Assembly: GCA_000469685.2 (NCBI GenBank)
Contig: LS997563.1
Span: 12,781,940 to 12,845,939 of the forward strand
Length of the DNA: 64,000 nucleotides
DNA from: Haemonchus contortus
Lineage: Eukaryota; Nematoda; Chromadorea; Rhabditida; Trichostrongylidae
Reading direction: 5' to 3'
Of the stretch, positions 1 through 10,936 are shown piece by piece. Under the pieces are notes generated by a model. It was not told the origin of the DNA and did not search any database. It worked only from the letters and a program-made list of their open reading frames with translations. The first letter of the stretch is position 1; each line of letters opens with the position of its first letter. The position numbers and the translations under genes are program-made.

Positions 1-606
1 AGACTTGGGATCGTTAATCAAGCTTTCACTCTCGGAGAAAACAGTAAAGAACCAAATTTTTCGATTAAGGATATGGGTAGAATGGTCTGTTCTGACAACT
101 ACTGGACGCCAAGAATACTGACCCACCGAGCTCTTCAACATAGATGAAGTGCCCCATACCACATCCAATGTAGAATTTCAGTTTTTTGTGCTGCCAGACG
201 TGTACAAATCTTTTCAAAGCTATTATAATATGTAAGATGAGGAACGGATTAAGCAGTAGAACATTCAGGGCAATGGCAAATCGTTTCACTTAGGTAGTGG
301 TGTCCAAGACGAGGCATTAAGGCGCTTCAATAAGTTCGTAATCAGCGCCTTAGCCGAAATTTGTAGATGGGTCAAGCACATAGGAGACTAATGTGATTGA
401 AATTGATGCTCTCTTTGATAAAAGAGGTAAGACTCAAAAGAACCAGTTGACTTTGAAATTTTTCATCGATAAGTGGTGAGAAAGCGAATTTACCTTCACG
501 ATAAGTATTTGTAGCGAACAGTTTGACCATGTCCCTGTTTACTCTACTCTTTGTGTGTAGTATAAGACCCAAATGACATCACACTTTTCGAGATGTACAT
601 TTCAGG
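1..606. other. 5' flank of astacin copy A
   Basis: The stretch upstream of copy A is repeated almost base for base at 19839-20444 (inverted) and 22653-23258 (direct). It has short ORFs on the minus strand, including one with a hydrophobic N-terminal half, but I see no splice pattern or family signature in them. It is most likely promoter and 5' untranslated sequence of the protease. The duplicated unit continues to the left of the window, because copies B and C keep matching each other beyond the point where A is cut off. Confidence 0.5.
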
Positions 607-3600
607 ATGAGGTTAATTTCACTCATCTTTCTCTCGGTTCTAACTGTCACGGTTAACAGCACCACCACTATCAACAATGAAGAGGTTTCCTTCTGAGTCT
701 CTTAATCACTACCTATTTACTTGACAATAATTTTCATGCCTTTTTGATGGTGTTGAAGTTCTAAATGTCTCTAGTATTGTAGTTCGTTGACAACGCAGAA
801 GTGGCGATCATTGACAGGATCAGAAACATAGGGAATGGAACTCGGCAAACGTTCCATCTCACACCGAAAGCGAAGGAAACACTTCAAGAACTCGAGGTAT
901 CTATTGCTCATTCTATTTGTCGTTTCTTTAACAAGTCGCACTGACCAAGACCTCGTGGTGCACATGTGGAGGTAGCAATCCACTGAAGGCAACTGTAGAA
1001 ATGTCCTTTAGCTAGCTGAAATTTAAGAAGTGAAACAGTTATGTATACGATTGAGTATCATTTCAGTGCTAACTACCTTAATCATAGAGGTAGGCTGCAC
1101 AATGCACACTTATCTGAGAAGTAATTATTCAACAATCTTTTCCAGGAACTACCAACAATGAAGCATGATCATTTCAACCCAGAAGGAGACTACATTGACG
1201 AAATCAACAAAAAAGCCAATATCGACAAAAAGCTCTTCCAGGGAGACATCTATCTCAACGAGTATGTTCTAGTAATGAAAAAAGCTTCAGTAAAACTGAA
1301 ACGTCTGTTCAAGGGTGCAAGGTGAAATCATCATCGAAGAACTTGAAGAGGAACTGGAAGGTGCCAACCGCACTAAACGTCAGGCGATCAGAGACAGAGA
1401 CGGCGTGAGGCTTTGGAGCAATTTCACCGTGAATTACATCTTCAACACAACTCTAGGTGAGAAAAAATGTCCTGCTAGTGCTAGAAGAATTGGAAGTAAA
1501 GGTTGTACTACAGGTGAAGATGCCAGGGAAGCCTTTTTGAGAGGAGCGACTATGTGGACGAAGGACACATGTATTCGGTTCCAACATGATGTTCGCTTTG
1601 AGCGCATAAGCGACGTAGAGACTCTGAAGCAATACGGTAACTTTTTTGAGAACTTCTTCACATTCTAGTCCTACTGAACGGTTGAGAACGGCGTTGAGAA
1701 CGACCTTCACAGAGCGAGACGCCATGATCAATGTAGACAACTTTAAATATGTTTAGTTTTTTTTAAGAACAGTTATGTCGATTATATTATTTTTCACTGC
1801 TTATTTTTCTATCAATGTACTGTTTACCAGAAATCGCCTCGAACACTGTTTGTTTCCAGTTCGAGGCCAAGATCTTTTGATAGTGCAAGCAAAGGGTGGA
1901 TGTTGGTCGAGTCTTGGAAAAGCAGGAGGCCTGCAACAGATATCTCTAGCGGACGCATGTGAGACTAAATCTATCGCAGCCCACGAGCTTGGCCATACTC
2001 TAGGATTTTACCACACTATGTCCAGGCATGATCGCAATGACCACATTATAGTGAATGTAGAAAATATCCAGGTATGGTCAAGGAGAGGAGGATGAGTTGG
2101 CGAAGTTGTCCATAATTACACCTGCTTCCAGAAGTACTGGGTAAGCCAATTCGAGTGGAAGTCATCGGACCTAAACGATAACTTTGGTCTGGACTACGAC
2201 TACGGTAGCATCATGCACTATCGCGCGTCAGAGTTAGTCCATATAACTTCAACAAGATGCTTACTTTGTTTTATTTCATTTTGCTGAGTTGAATTTCTTT
2301 GCTTGATCATATACATCATAATTTTCAAAATCGCCAAATCCACAACATTAACCACATTGATTGTATTGAGTGGCGTGCTTGTTCTTAAATATCTATTCGC
2401 AGTGCTGCGATTAACCCTGAACTTCCAACGCTGACACCGTACGACAAGGACTACCGAGAAACTCTTGGGTCGCCATTCGTTTCATTCATCGACGCTTTAA
2501 TGCTGAACAAACTCTACGGATGCGATAGTGAGTTGACAGAATTGATCAGTTTGAGGTAAAGTTGTTACGCTGAGGTACCACATGCCGCAATGAGGGAGCA
2601 CCTTCTCCTTACACCGAGAGAACTTGTTCTAGACTTTGCTGAACTATCAAAAACTACAGTCTTCGAAAGTATGTAGTGAAGTCTTTCTTACTTTCCTGTT
2701 CATTTTTTGGGACAGGACCACGCGTTCGACTTCCATTTAGAATCGTAGTGGCAGTTAATGCGCGTGACCTATACAATGACTGTTGCCAGTAAATGTTCAA
2801 GTCAGTGCTTCATCCTCCCCCGACAAATCTGGTACTGTTCAAGCGATCTGAAAAAGTTGAAAAGTCCGGTTGCCCTGGGTGAGTATCGATCGGGCATTCG
2901 GACCAAGGAACTAGCGTGGGAGATAGAGTGTGCTCTGCCACCACATCTCCTCAGTCCATCTTTGAAATTAGTCAACAGGGTACTGCTTCCAGAATTGTGT
3001 GACAAGAGGGGGATCAGAAAAGTGGAATGTCAAAATGGTGGATACCCTCATCCACTCAACTGCTCCCGGTGCGTCTGTCCTGGAGGATACGCTGGAACTC
3101 GATGCGATGAGAGGGTATGCAAATGCGTTCTTGGGTGCTTGCGAAATTAATTTATTATTTACATTGTTTCCAGCCTAATGGGAGGAATTTCACATCCGAC
3201 AGAAGTGGACAATTAATAGAAGGATGCGGGCAAACATTTCATGCTTCGACGGAGTGGCAAAATTTCACAGATTTCCTAGGAGACTATGCCAAATCTCACG
3301 AAAATTACGCGATGTGCTACTATTGGATTCAAGTACGCTGCGGAATCGTTGCCAATAGAGAATAGTGACTGTTGGAGGGGAAATCAGATGTATTAAGCAC
3401 GACCAACGGCTTTCGGAACTGATATTGTTTTTAAATACTATGACCATTTACTTTTCAGTCTCCTGAGAATACCGAAATTGAAATAGAGCTCGCAAGCTTT
3501 TCCGATGAGCATGCCCTCGAAGGCTGTCCAAACGCTGGTGTAGAAATCAAGACAAACAGGAATCAGCAACTTACTGGTTATAGGTGTTGTTTTCGTGAAA

Positions 3601-4126
3601 AAATGTGCACTGTTAACCTTACAGTCTTATTCAAACAACTGCTTTCTAATTTCTTCTTCAGGTTCTGTTCTCCTCGCGACGCAGGAACCAAGCTCCGTTC
3701 TTATACCAATCGGGTTCCTATAATAACATGGAATAGGGCTTATATATCACAAACGGTTATACGATACAGACATGGTAGTGCAGCAGTGAATCGTGCCTGA
3801 GTTAATGTTGCAGCCTCATCGAACTGCTTTAGTTTCAAAGAACGAGCCTCGACCAACTACAGTAAGGCCAACGACCCGTAGCACCACATGGCCTACGCCC
3901 ACCACTATTGCTACTACTACCCATGCTGTCGAAGAACAACAGAAGTGCGAGGATCGCCCAGAGTAAGAGAAGGACTCTGTACTAAGACTCACAGAAAGAT
4001 AATTCCGATGGTTTTCTATTTAGATGCCCAGCACACATTGCGAACGGATTCTGCGATCGTGAGGGTATCACGTATGAGCAAAGGAAGACTTACTGTCCTC
4101 GGGGATGTCGGTTATGCGATGAATGA
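607..4126 (+). CDS. Astacin metalloprotease copy A (signal-pro-astacin-EGF-CUB-ShKT)
   Basis: Secreted zinc endopeptidase of the astacin (M12A, nematode NAS) family, about 585 residues. Exons read: 607-684, 783-896, 1146-1261, 1314-1456, 1514-1636, 1860-2071, 2132-2226, 2403-2527, 2993-3114, 3174-3332, 3459-3583, 3662-3774, 3833-3962, 4024-4126. All have GT-AG borders and the codon phase is kept across every junction. Exon 1 gives the signal peptide MRLISLIFLSVLTVTVNS. The propeptide carries FQGD (aspartate switch) and RTKR (furin-type site). Exon 6 holds the zinc site HELGHTLGFYHTMSRHD, exon 7 the Met-turn SIMHY. A six-Cys EGF-like module, a CUB domain over three exons, a Thr/Pro-rich linker and a six-Cys ShKT ending CPRGCRLCDE follow. 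This order resembles C. elegans NAS-31/32 (from memory). Extracellular matrix, cuticle or host-tissue proteolysis is inferred only. The start is the only Met before a signal sequence. Confidence 0.88.
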
Positions 4127-7100
4127 AAATGTCTCATCAATAAATGCTTGAGAATACTTAACTTTTTGCTCGTAGAGACTATTTTCAAAAACATTCACAG
4201 TTTTTGAAAAAAATATTGCCCAGCAATTCTGGTAGACATAAGCAAAGTCAGCTACAATTTGTAAACATGGACATCATAAAATTTCGTTTTGCTTCTGCTC
4301 TTTCACTGCTAGGTCAGTTTTGTTCGTGATTAAAGTCATGATTCAATTTTTGGTACTACATATAGCGCCAAAGGCTTCTAACCTGATGCTGGTTCTGAGT
4401 CTGAGCTCGAGCAATCATTTGTATATAGATTTCCACCCATGATTGAATAATTGCGATTACAGAAGTGTCACGCGTCGAAGTAGACGGTGTATATTGGTCT
4501 TCAGCCAGGAAATTAGAAATACGCCCGAACAGTTCCACAAACAGGCACACAAGTTTACCGTTTTATATATGGGAGGAAATTAGAGGGATCTTAGAATACA
4601 AGACACAGTTACCCCTAATACCCCACCACCCGATCCCGTGGGCTTGCGTCTGCTCTTCGTCCGTCTGCTCTTGCGGTTACCTTTCCTCTGCGTCGTGACG
4701 GGTGTTTCGATGCGCTTCAGCGTGTGTTTGGTTACTGTGTCACACATTCACGGGACTATTGAATCCGTCTTGTGGGAGATAGTGGCTTTACTTCGTCTTC
4801 TCTCTTTCGTGAACTCCCCCGTTCATCTACATGGAACCACCTTTGAGATGATACTCCAATCGGAACGCCTGTGTTGATTTTGTATAGGGACGAGAATGTA
4901 TATAGAGGAAATCCACCCAAACACAGACGATGAAAAAACATTTCACTTGGAAAGCTTCTTCCTCGGAGTCCACATACGCTTACCTCATTATCTAGCCATA
5001 GGGCTATGCACGCTAACGCGCGCGTCACATTAATTAATCGTTCAACTCACCTGGATAAGCAGTGCATCGATTATGTAATCAAAAGCAGTTTTCGACATAG
5101 AACTTACTTTAATGATTAGCTTACAGAACTTCACTCCGTAAGAAGGTAAAAGGAACTCATCTATCGCTGCTAACAGTTGGATGTGCTCACCGTCTTTATT
5201 AGCAAAGTCTCTTGAAAAGGCTTAGGGACTCTTTATACATCAAGGAGAAGCAGAGTGCAAAAATAGGTGGCTGTATCAATGGAACTTTTTCTCTGATGAT
5301 ATATTATTGATAGAGGCTCCCAGATTATCAGCTGTCGGATAAGTTCTGCCACGATTGATATCAAAACAGAGAGAAGCCGTGATCTTTCACTGAATCGCAA
5401 ACTTCGCTGGGTAGCGGTCGAAAGCAAGGAGTTAACCGAAATTCGTAATAGGTCCCTATCAGTGCACTCACCCTTCTTGTCAAATGAAACATATCAAAGA
5501 ATCAAAGCTAAATTGTGAATAATAAAGGCACTTATACATAATTTGTGATTTAATCTTGCTCAATAAGGCCTCTTCTATCATCAGTGTTCCCATCCTCCTT
5601 TCTCTACTCCTATTGATATCGCTCACAAAGGCCACGAGATCAGTAGTTTTCGCGCAGACATTTAATCGCGGAAACTCCGTTCCCTGTGGGAGCGGACCCA
5701 ATTCGCGCAAATCCCGCTCGCTGTGGTCGGAGCCCGGTCTGGTCACCCACACCATAAGTGTTTCCATCCTGCCCCTGTGCTTCTACCAAATTTGAACATT
5801 CTAGGTCCACAGGGACAGGAGTTATGAATTTCCATGCAAATAAACAAATAGACAGACAGACAGATGCGAGCGCTTTATATATAGTAAGGATTATCATTAT
5901 CAGTTATCATTGACGTTTGCCATTTACCCGGACCTCAAAGCCTGGAGGTCAAATTGCACATTGCTTGATACTGTTATAACAGTTATTACATTGATACAGA
6001 TTGTACACTTTCTTGAAAATGGGAGTTTATAGGTGACCTTACCGTTTAGGAGAAAGTAATACATTGAATGGAGCGTAAAGTTTACTAGGGCGATCAGGAC
6101 TGAGAAAGAGTTAGCGACTGCCTGCAGTGAGGGGAAATCAAAAAAGGCCCTGCTGAGAATGATTTCCAAAAATTTCCCCCTTTTATTGACTTACAACTCC
6201 AAAAATAGCCAGGGATTCTGTTGGGCGTAATAAGAGTAGCAGAACCGGCTTAGCGGGCGTACACGTATTAGACAAACGAGTATTGTAAAGCTAAAGATGG
6301 TGCAAAATTCGCACGGGGGCCCTCACTCTACACGCAGGCAGCTCACTGCGGCCAGCTGTGCGCAATGGTGCGATGCTCATAAAAATACCCCTTCCATGCA
6401 ACTTCTATTTTCATATTCTCGTCCAACTACTGAATTTATTTCACGAATTGATTTTATTTCGTGAACGTAACCCTTACGCTCCTCTAAATAACCCAATTTT
6501 AGCCCTTTTCGACCCTGTTTTGCTTTGTTTTGGCCTGTCGCTTCCATTATATGTCTGAAACTAAACACCCTAAACTTATGATGCAAATTGTGGTAAGGTT
6601 GCACAGAGTTTTCAGCGTTCATCGCTGCAATTCCATTCTTGTCATGGTTCATCATTATTATGCGTGTCACGAAAACAAGAATTGTGAGCGAATCCAAAGT
6701 GACTCAAACTGTAAAATGCAACCGCCGAGCAGAGCCCATAACGACCACCGTACTGTACTACGGCACATTATTGCAGTTCCAGACATTGGTACCGCAGCAG
6801 GACTAGGTCGTTTCCACTGTTTTAGATGAACTTGACGCCATGATTCTGCAATTATCGAATGCCATCAGTAAAGACCTTTCCTACTCTGTAAAACTCAATA
6901 GAGTCTCACTTCTGTGAATGAGCGAACAAAGCGTTCTGAGTTCGCTTCCGGAGTACAGCGCTGAGCGATGAATGCTAGAGTAAAGCAGCGTCAACTTCTC
7001 AAAAATCATTCACTGGCGATTAATGACGCTTGGCCTTCAGCGCCTAGCGCTCAACTTTAGAGAATACCAACGCTCACCACAGATAGGTACCCGATCGCAT

Positions 7101-7217
7101 GATGGTTAAGTTTTTTATTTGCAAATCTGTGAAGGTAATATAGTTACAGAACTGCTTAATCTCCAAAACACGCGGTTGAAAGGAAAGCGTGTATGATTCG
7201 AGCATCTTACTTTAAAC
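4127..7217. repeat. 3' flank of copy A: older duplicated, gene-poor sequence
   Basis: This stretch has diverged counterparts, with many substitutions and indels, downstream of copy B (about 13.9-16.3 kb, inverted) and copy C (30.5-35.1 kb). Examples are 5880-6130 against 15060-15370, and 6300-6900 against 14400-14960. Relative to B and C, copy A lacks 354 bp at the junction 4520/4521. A few short open frames occur (5048-5215 minus, 5309-5517 plus), but none shows a family signature. No confident gene is called. Confidence 0.6.
5636..5862 (+). repeat. GC-rich dispersed repeat, two partial units
   Basis: It contains a Cys/Gly-poor, GC-rich core followed by a conserved TTTGAACATTCTAGGTCCA block, AGGACAGGAGTTATGAATTT-like sequence and a (CAGA)n run. 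The same blocks recur at 9421-9680 and, inverted, at 32838-33480, so this is one repeat family. Confidence 0.6.
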
Positions 7218-7417
7218 TTAGTTCCTCCCATGTCGATGGGCATAACGTGAGATGAATTCTTTCCACTGTTGCCGACTCTGTTCAATACCTTCTCCTTCGT
7301 TCCTGGAAACTTTCATGACTTTGAGGCCGTTGTCAAATGTTCTTCTCCGCGTATTTCTGGAACGACCTCTTCCTCGCTTGGCTCCTCCAGATGTTCGATA
7401 CATGGGCATTTTTAAAA
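7218..7417 (-). mobile_element. RTE-like 3' (C-terminal) fragment cut off by the fold-back
   Basis: The minus-strand frame reads GRGRSRNTRRRTFDNGLKVM and ends with WKEFISR, the Arg-rich C-terminal tail typical of RTE and related LINE reverse transcriptases. It directly abuts the fold-back end at 7418, while the reverse-transcriptase core resumes at 10937 on the far side, in the same orientation. Confidence 0.6.
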
Positions 7418-7802
7418 TACAGTACTCGCCGTAAGAACTCAAAAATTTGCGATAATACCGCGAGTTCGCGTCTTTTTCGTCTTTTCTTTATAAATCGCTT
7501 TAAAACAAATTAATCGGAGAGAAAAAATTACCGTTGAACTCAACTCATCGAGCTCTACAAGATGATACCTTAAAATAGTTAAAATGCTTCATTTTGGATT
7601 GCGCCATGCACTTGAGCTCCATCCGAAAAGTGATTGCATGCACATGGGGTACACGCTTTAGTCCTTAAAGAAGCTTATTGGTACCTGAAGATGATCTGTT
7701 CAGAACTTGCTTTGGACTGCGCCACGCACTCGATTTTACTCAGTACAATGTGAAAATGATTATTGGTTTTGTTCAGTCCCCATTGTTCCTTTTTTGATTT
7801 CA

Positions 7803-8112
7803 AGGCTGTAGATAAGTGCATCTACGGTTTCTGCACTCAACACTCCTCTTTACAGGTTCCATTGATAATATGACATCAATTTACGGCAAAATAACAAAGT
7901 CGATTTTTTTAGCATTTTCCAATTTTCGGAGGAATTTTTCTCCGGAACCTGAGGAGGCGGCAGCGAGGCACTCCACTGTCGTAGACTACACTTTGTATTC
8001 TGCGAGGCTGTTATGGTACACCCTATCATAGGTCAAAATTTCTCCCTTGGTATGGCCCCAAACTTCGAACTTCGTCAAGCCCAATTCATAAAACAATGTT
8101 TTTCCCCTTCTC
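7803..8112 (+). repeat. Fold-back internal module, copy 1
   Basis: A 300-bp module starting GCTGTAGATAAGTGCA and running to the AAACAATGTTTTTCC area. It matches 10242-10551 as its near-perfect mirror, and 8672-8985 and 9062-9330 as diverged copies. Confidence 0.75.
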
Positions 8113-8671
8113 CTTGGTCTTTCTGCAACTGTGATGTACACTGCTAGATTCCCCGTGAAAAATGCTGTCGAATGATGTATAGATCAACCCGTGACGCAAA
8201 CTGCTCTCCACAACCACTTTCTGCATTAGGCCTGTCTCTGAGCGGTTTCCTGCAGGGCGTGTTTGGATGCGCATGCGGCAGGGTACGGTAGTGGCGGGAA
8301 TTCAGAGGCTTTCGAATGGTAGTTATATGAATGGGGATTAGATCTGCTGGTGGCGGGTTACTGAAGTGGCGAGAAGGGGGGGGGGTTCTATCGATTAATG
8401 ATTACTTTAGTGGGGGGTAAGATCTGCAGGGGACGGAGTACTGTAGTGGCGGGAAGGTGGGGCAGTTTGAATGGGAGTTCTGAGGCGGTCTGAAGGGGCG
8501 GTGGTGAAAAGGTGGGAGGAGGGGGGGGGGGGTAGCTTAAATAATTGTTTGAGTGTGAACAAGATCTGCAGGAGGCGAGTTACTGTAATGGCGGGCGGGA
8601 ATGTGGGGCAGTTTGATTAGAAGTTTTGAGACGGTCTGAAGGAACGGTTCCCACCGTACATTTATTATGTG

Positions 8672-8985
8672 GAGGCTGTAGATAAGTGCACCTACGGTCT
8701 CTGCACTCAACACTCCTCCTTACAGGTTTCATTGAGAATATGACATCAATTTACGGCAAAATAAGGAGTCGATTTTTTTGCACTCTTTCAATTTTTGGAG
8801 GAATATTTCTCCGGAACCTGAAGAAACGGCAGCCAGGCAATCCACTATTGTAGACTGAACTCAGTGTCCTGCGAGGCTATTATGGTACACCTTACCAAAG
8901 GTGAACAGTTCTTTCTTGGTATGACCCCAAACTTCGAACTTCATCAAGCCCAATTCATAAAACAACGTTTTTTTCCTTTCCGCTG
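8672..8985 (+). repeat. Fold-back internal module, copy 2 (diverged)
   Basis: Direct, diverged copy of the 7803-8112 module, lying in the element's middle. Confidence 0.7.
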
Positions 8986-9061
8986 GGGGAAAAACAATCA
9001 TTAGATAGCACTTTTTACAGAGGATCTAACAGTATAAAATTTAATTGCAAAAATTCGAGCG

Positions 9062-9330
9062 GCAAGGGGAAAAACATAATTTTGTAATTTGGGCGTGACG
9101 ATGAGCGAAGTTTGGAGCCACATCAAGAGAGAACTGTTCATCTTTGGTAAGGTGTGCCATAGTAGCCTCGCAGAACACTAAGTTTAGTCTACAATGGTGG
9201 ATTGCCTGGCTGCCGCTTCCTCAGGTTCCAGAAAAAAACTCCTCCAAAAATTGAAAAATGCAAAAAAAATCGACTTTATTTTGCCGTGAATTGATGTCAT
9301 AATCTCAACCAGGCAGCTACGCACGCTATC
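9062..9330 (-). repeat. Fold-back internal module, copy 3 (diverged, inverted)
   Basis: Inverted, diverged copy of the same module, pairing with 8672-8985 to form the inner hairpin. The right end runs into the sequence that precedes the GC-rich repeat at 9421. Confidence 0.7.
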
Positions 9331-9420
9331 GCGTGCGCTAGGGGCTCCTGCCATGAGAAACGGAGCCATATGAGCTGATTTTCATTATAAACCTTTATCG
9401 GATTTATGATTTTGATTTAT

Positions 9421-9680
9421 TTATCGGGTTTCCGCTCAAACTCCGCCCCCCTGTAGGCGAAGTTTGAGCAGAAACCCACCATAATTGTTCCTATCCTGTC
9501 GCCTGTACTCCTACCAAGTTCGAACTCTCTAGGTCCACTGGGACAGGAGTTATGAATATTCGCCTAAACCCCGCCCCCTGTGGGCGGAGTCTAGTCCGCC
9601 TCCCACAATAAGTTTTCCCACCATGGCGCCTGTTCTCCTACCAAGTTTGAACTTTCTAGGTCCATGGGAACTGGAGTTAC
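9421..9680 (+). repeat. GC-rich dispersed repeat, two tandem units inside the fold-back
   Basis: Two units of roughly 130 bp, each with a CCGCCCCCTGTRGGCG-like core, CTCCTACCAAGTT, then TCTAGGTCCA and ACAGGAGTTATGAAT. Related to 5636-5862 and to the array at 32838-33480 (opposite orientation). Confidence 0.65.
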
Positions 9681-10241
9681 GGATTTTCGTATATTCCTGT
9701 TCCTTCAGACCGTCTCAAAACTTCTATTCAAACTGCCCCACATTCCCGCCCGCCATTACAGTAACTCGCCTCCTGCAGATCTTGCTCCCACTCAAACAAT
9801 TATTTAAGCTACCCCCCCCCCCTCCTCCCACCTTTTCACTACCGCCCCTTCAGACCGCCTCAGAACTCCCATTCAAACTGCCCCACCTTCCCGCCACTAC
9901 AGTACTCCGTCCCCTGCAGATCTTACCCCCCACTAAAGTAATCATTAATCGATAGAACCCCCCCCTTCTCTGCTGGTGGCGGGCCACTTCAGTAACCCGC
10001 CACCAGCAGATCTAATCCCCCATTCATATAACTACCATTCGAAAGCCTCTGAATTCCCGCCACTACCGTACCCTGCCGCATGCGCATCCAAACACGCCCT
10101 GCAGGAAACCGCTCAGAGACAGGCCTACTGCAGAAAGTGGTTGTGGAGAGAAGTTTGCGTCACGGGTTGATCTATACATCATTCGATAGCATTTTTCACG
10201 GGGAATCTAGCAGTGTACATCACAGTTGCAGAAAGACCAAG

Positions 10242-10551
10242 GAGAAGGGGAAAAACATTGTTTTATGAATTGGACTTGACGAAGTTCGAAGTTTGGGGCC
10301 ATACCAAGGGAGAAATTTTGACCTATGATAGGGTGTACCATAACAGCCCCGCAGAATACAAAGTGTAGTCTACGACAGTGGAGTGCCTCGCTGCCGCCTC
10401 CTCAGGTTCCGGAGAAAAATTCCTCCGAAAATTGGAAAATGCTAAAAAAATCGACTTTGTTATTTTGCCGTAAATTGATGTCATATTATCAATGGAACCT
10501 GTAAAGAGGAGTGTTGAGTGCAGAAACCGTAGATGCACTTATCTACAGCCT
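10242..10551 (-). repeat. Fold-back internal module, copy 4
   Basis: Mirror of copy 1 (7803-8112) with almost no mismatches. Confidence 0.75.
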
Positions 10552-10936
10552 TGAAATCAAAAAAGGAACAATGGGGACTGAACAAAACCAATAATCATTT
10601 TCACATTGTACTGAGTAAAATCGAGTGCGTGGCGCAGTCCAAAGCAAGTTCTGAACAGATCATCTTCAGGTACCAATGAGCTCCTTCAAGGACTAAAGCG
10701 TGTACCCCATGTGCATGCAATCACTTTTCGGATGGAGCTCAAGTGCATGGCGCAATCCAAAATGAAGCATTTTAACTATTTTAAGGTATCATCTTGTAGA
10801 GCTCGATGAGTTGAGTTCAACGGTAATTTTTTCTCTCCGATTAATTTGTTTTAAAGCGATTTATAAAGAAAAGACGAAAAAGACGCGAACTCGCGGTATT
10901 ATCGCAAATTTTTGAGTTCTTACGGCGAGTACTGTA

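Larger units (their letters stand above)
1..4150 (+). repeat. Segmental duplication unit, arm A
   Basis: Near-identical to arm B in inverted orientation (x -> 20445-x) and to arm C in direct orientation (+22652, then +26338). It covers the whole astacin gene and its upstream sequence and is truncated by the window edge. Similarity to C continues to about 4520 with more mismatches. Confidence 0.9.
7420..10934. mobile_element. Large nested fold-back DNA element with TA flanks
   Basis: Long inverted repeat: 7418-8646 pairs with about 9701-10936 (mapping x -> 18354-x), with a roughly 1.05-kb middle. The ends read CAGTACTCGCC...GGCGAGTACTG, preceded and followed by TA (7418-7419, 10935-10936), as for Tc1/mariner-type insertions whose termini start CAGT. 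The middle contains a second, more diverged inverted pair of the same 300-bp module, so four module copies occur in +,+,-,- order. No transposase frame was recognised; it is probably non-autonomous. It sits inside a minus-strand RTE-like element. Confidence 0.75.

Noticed and set aside
2072..2131. In-frame TGA (2093-2095) after the astacin zinc motif in all three copies
   Set aside because: At first this looked like a shared premature stop. It lies in a 60-nt intron (GTATGG to CTTCCAG); removing it joins NVENIQ to KYWVSQF in phase and gives a normal astacin length up to SIMHY.
3901..4151. ORFs such as MAYAHHYCYYYPCC at the 3' end of each astacin copy
   Set aside because: They are out-of-frame shadows of the Thr/Pro linker and ShKT exons.
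5048..5517. Open frames on both strands after copy A (DEFLLPSYGVKFCKLIIK; LRWVAVESKELTEIRNRSL)
   Set aside because: They overlap on opposite strands, about 60 codons each, with no family signature. Chance ORFs cannot be excluded.
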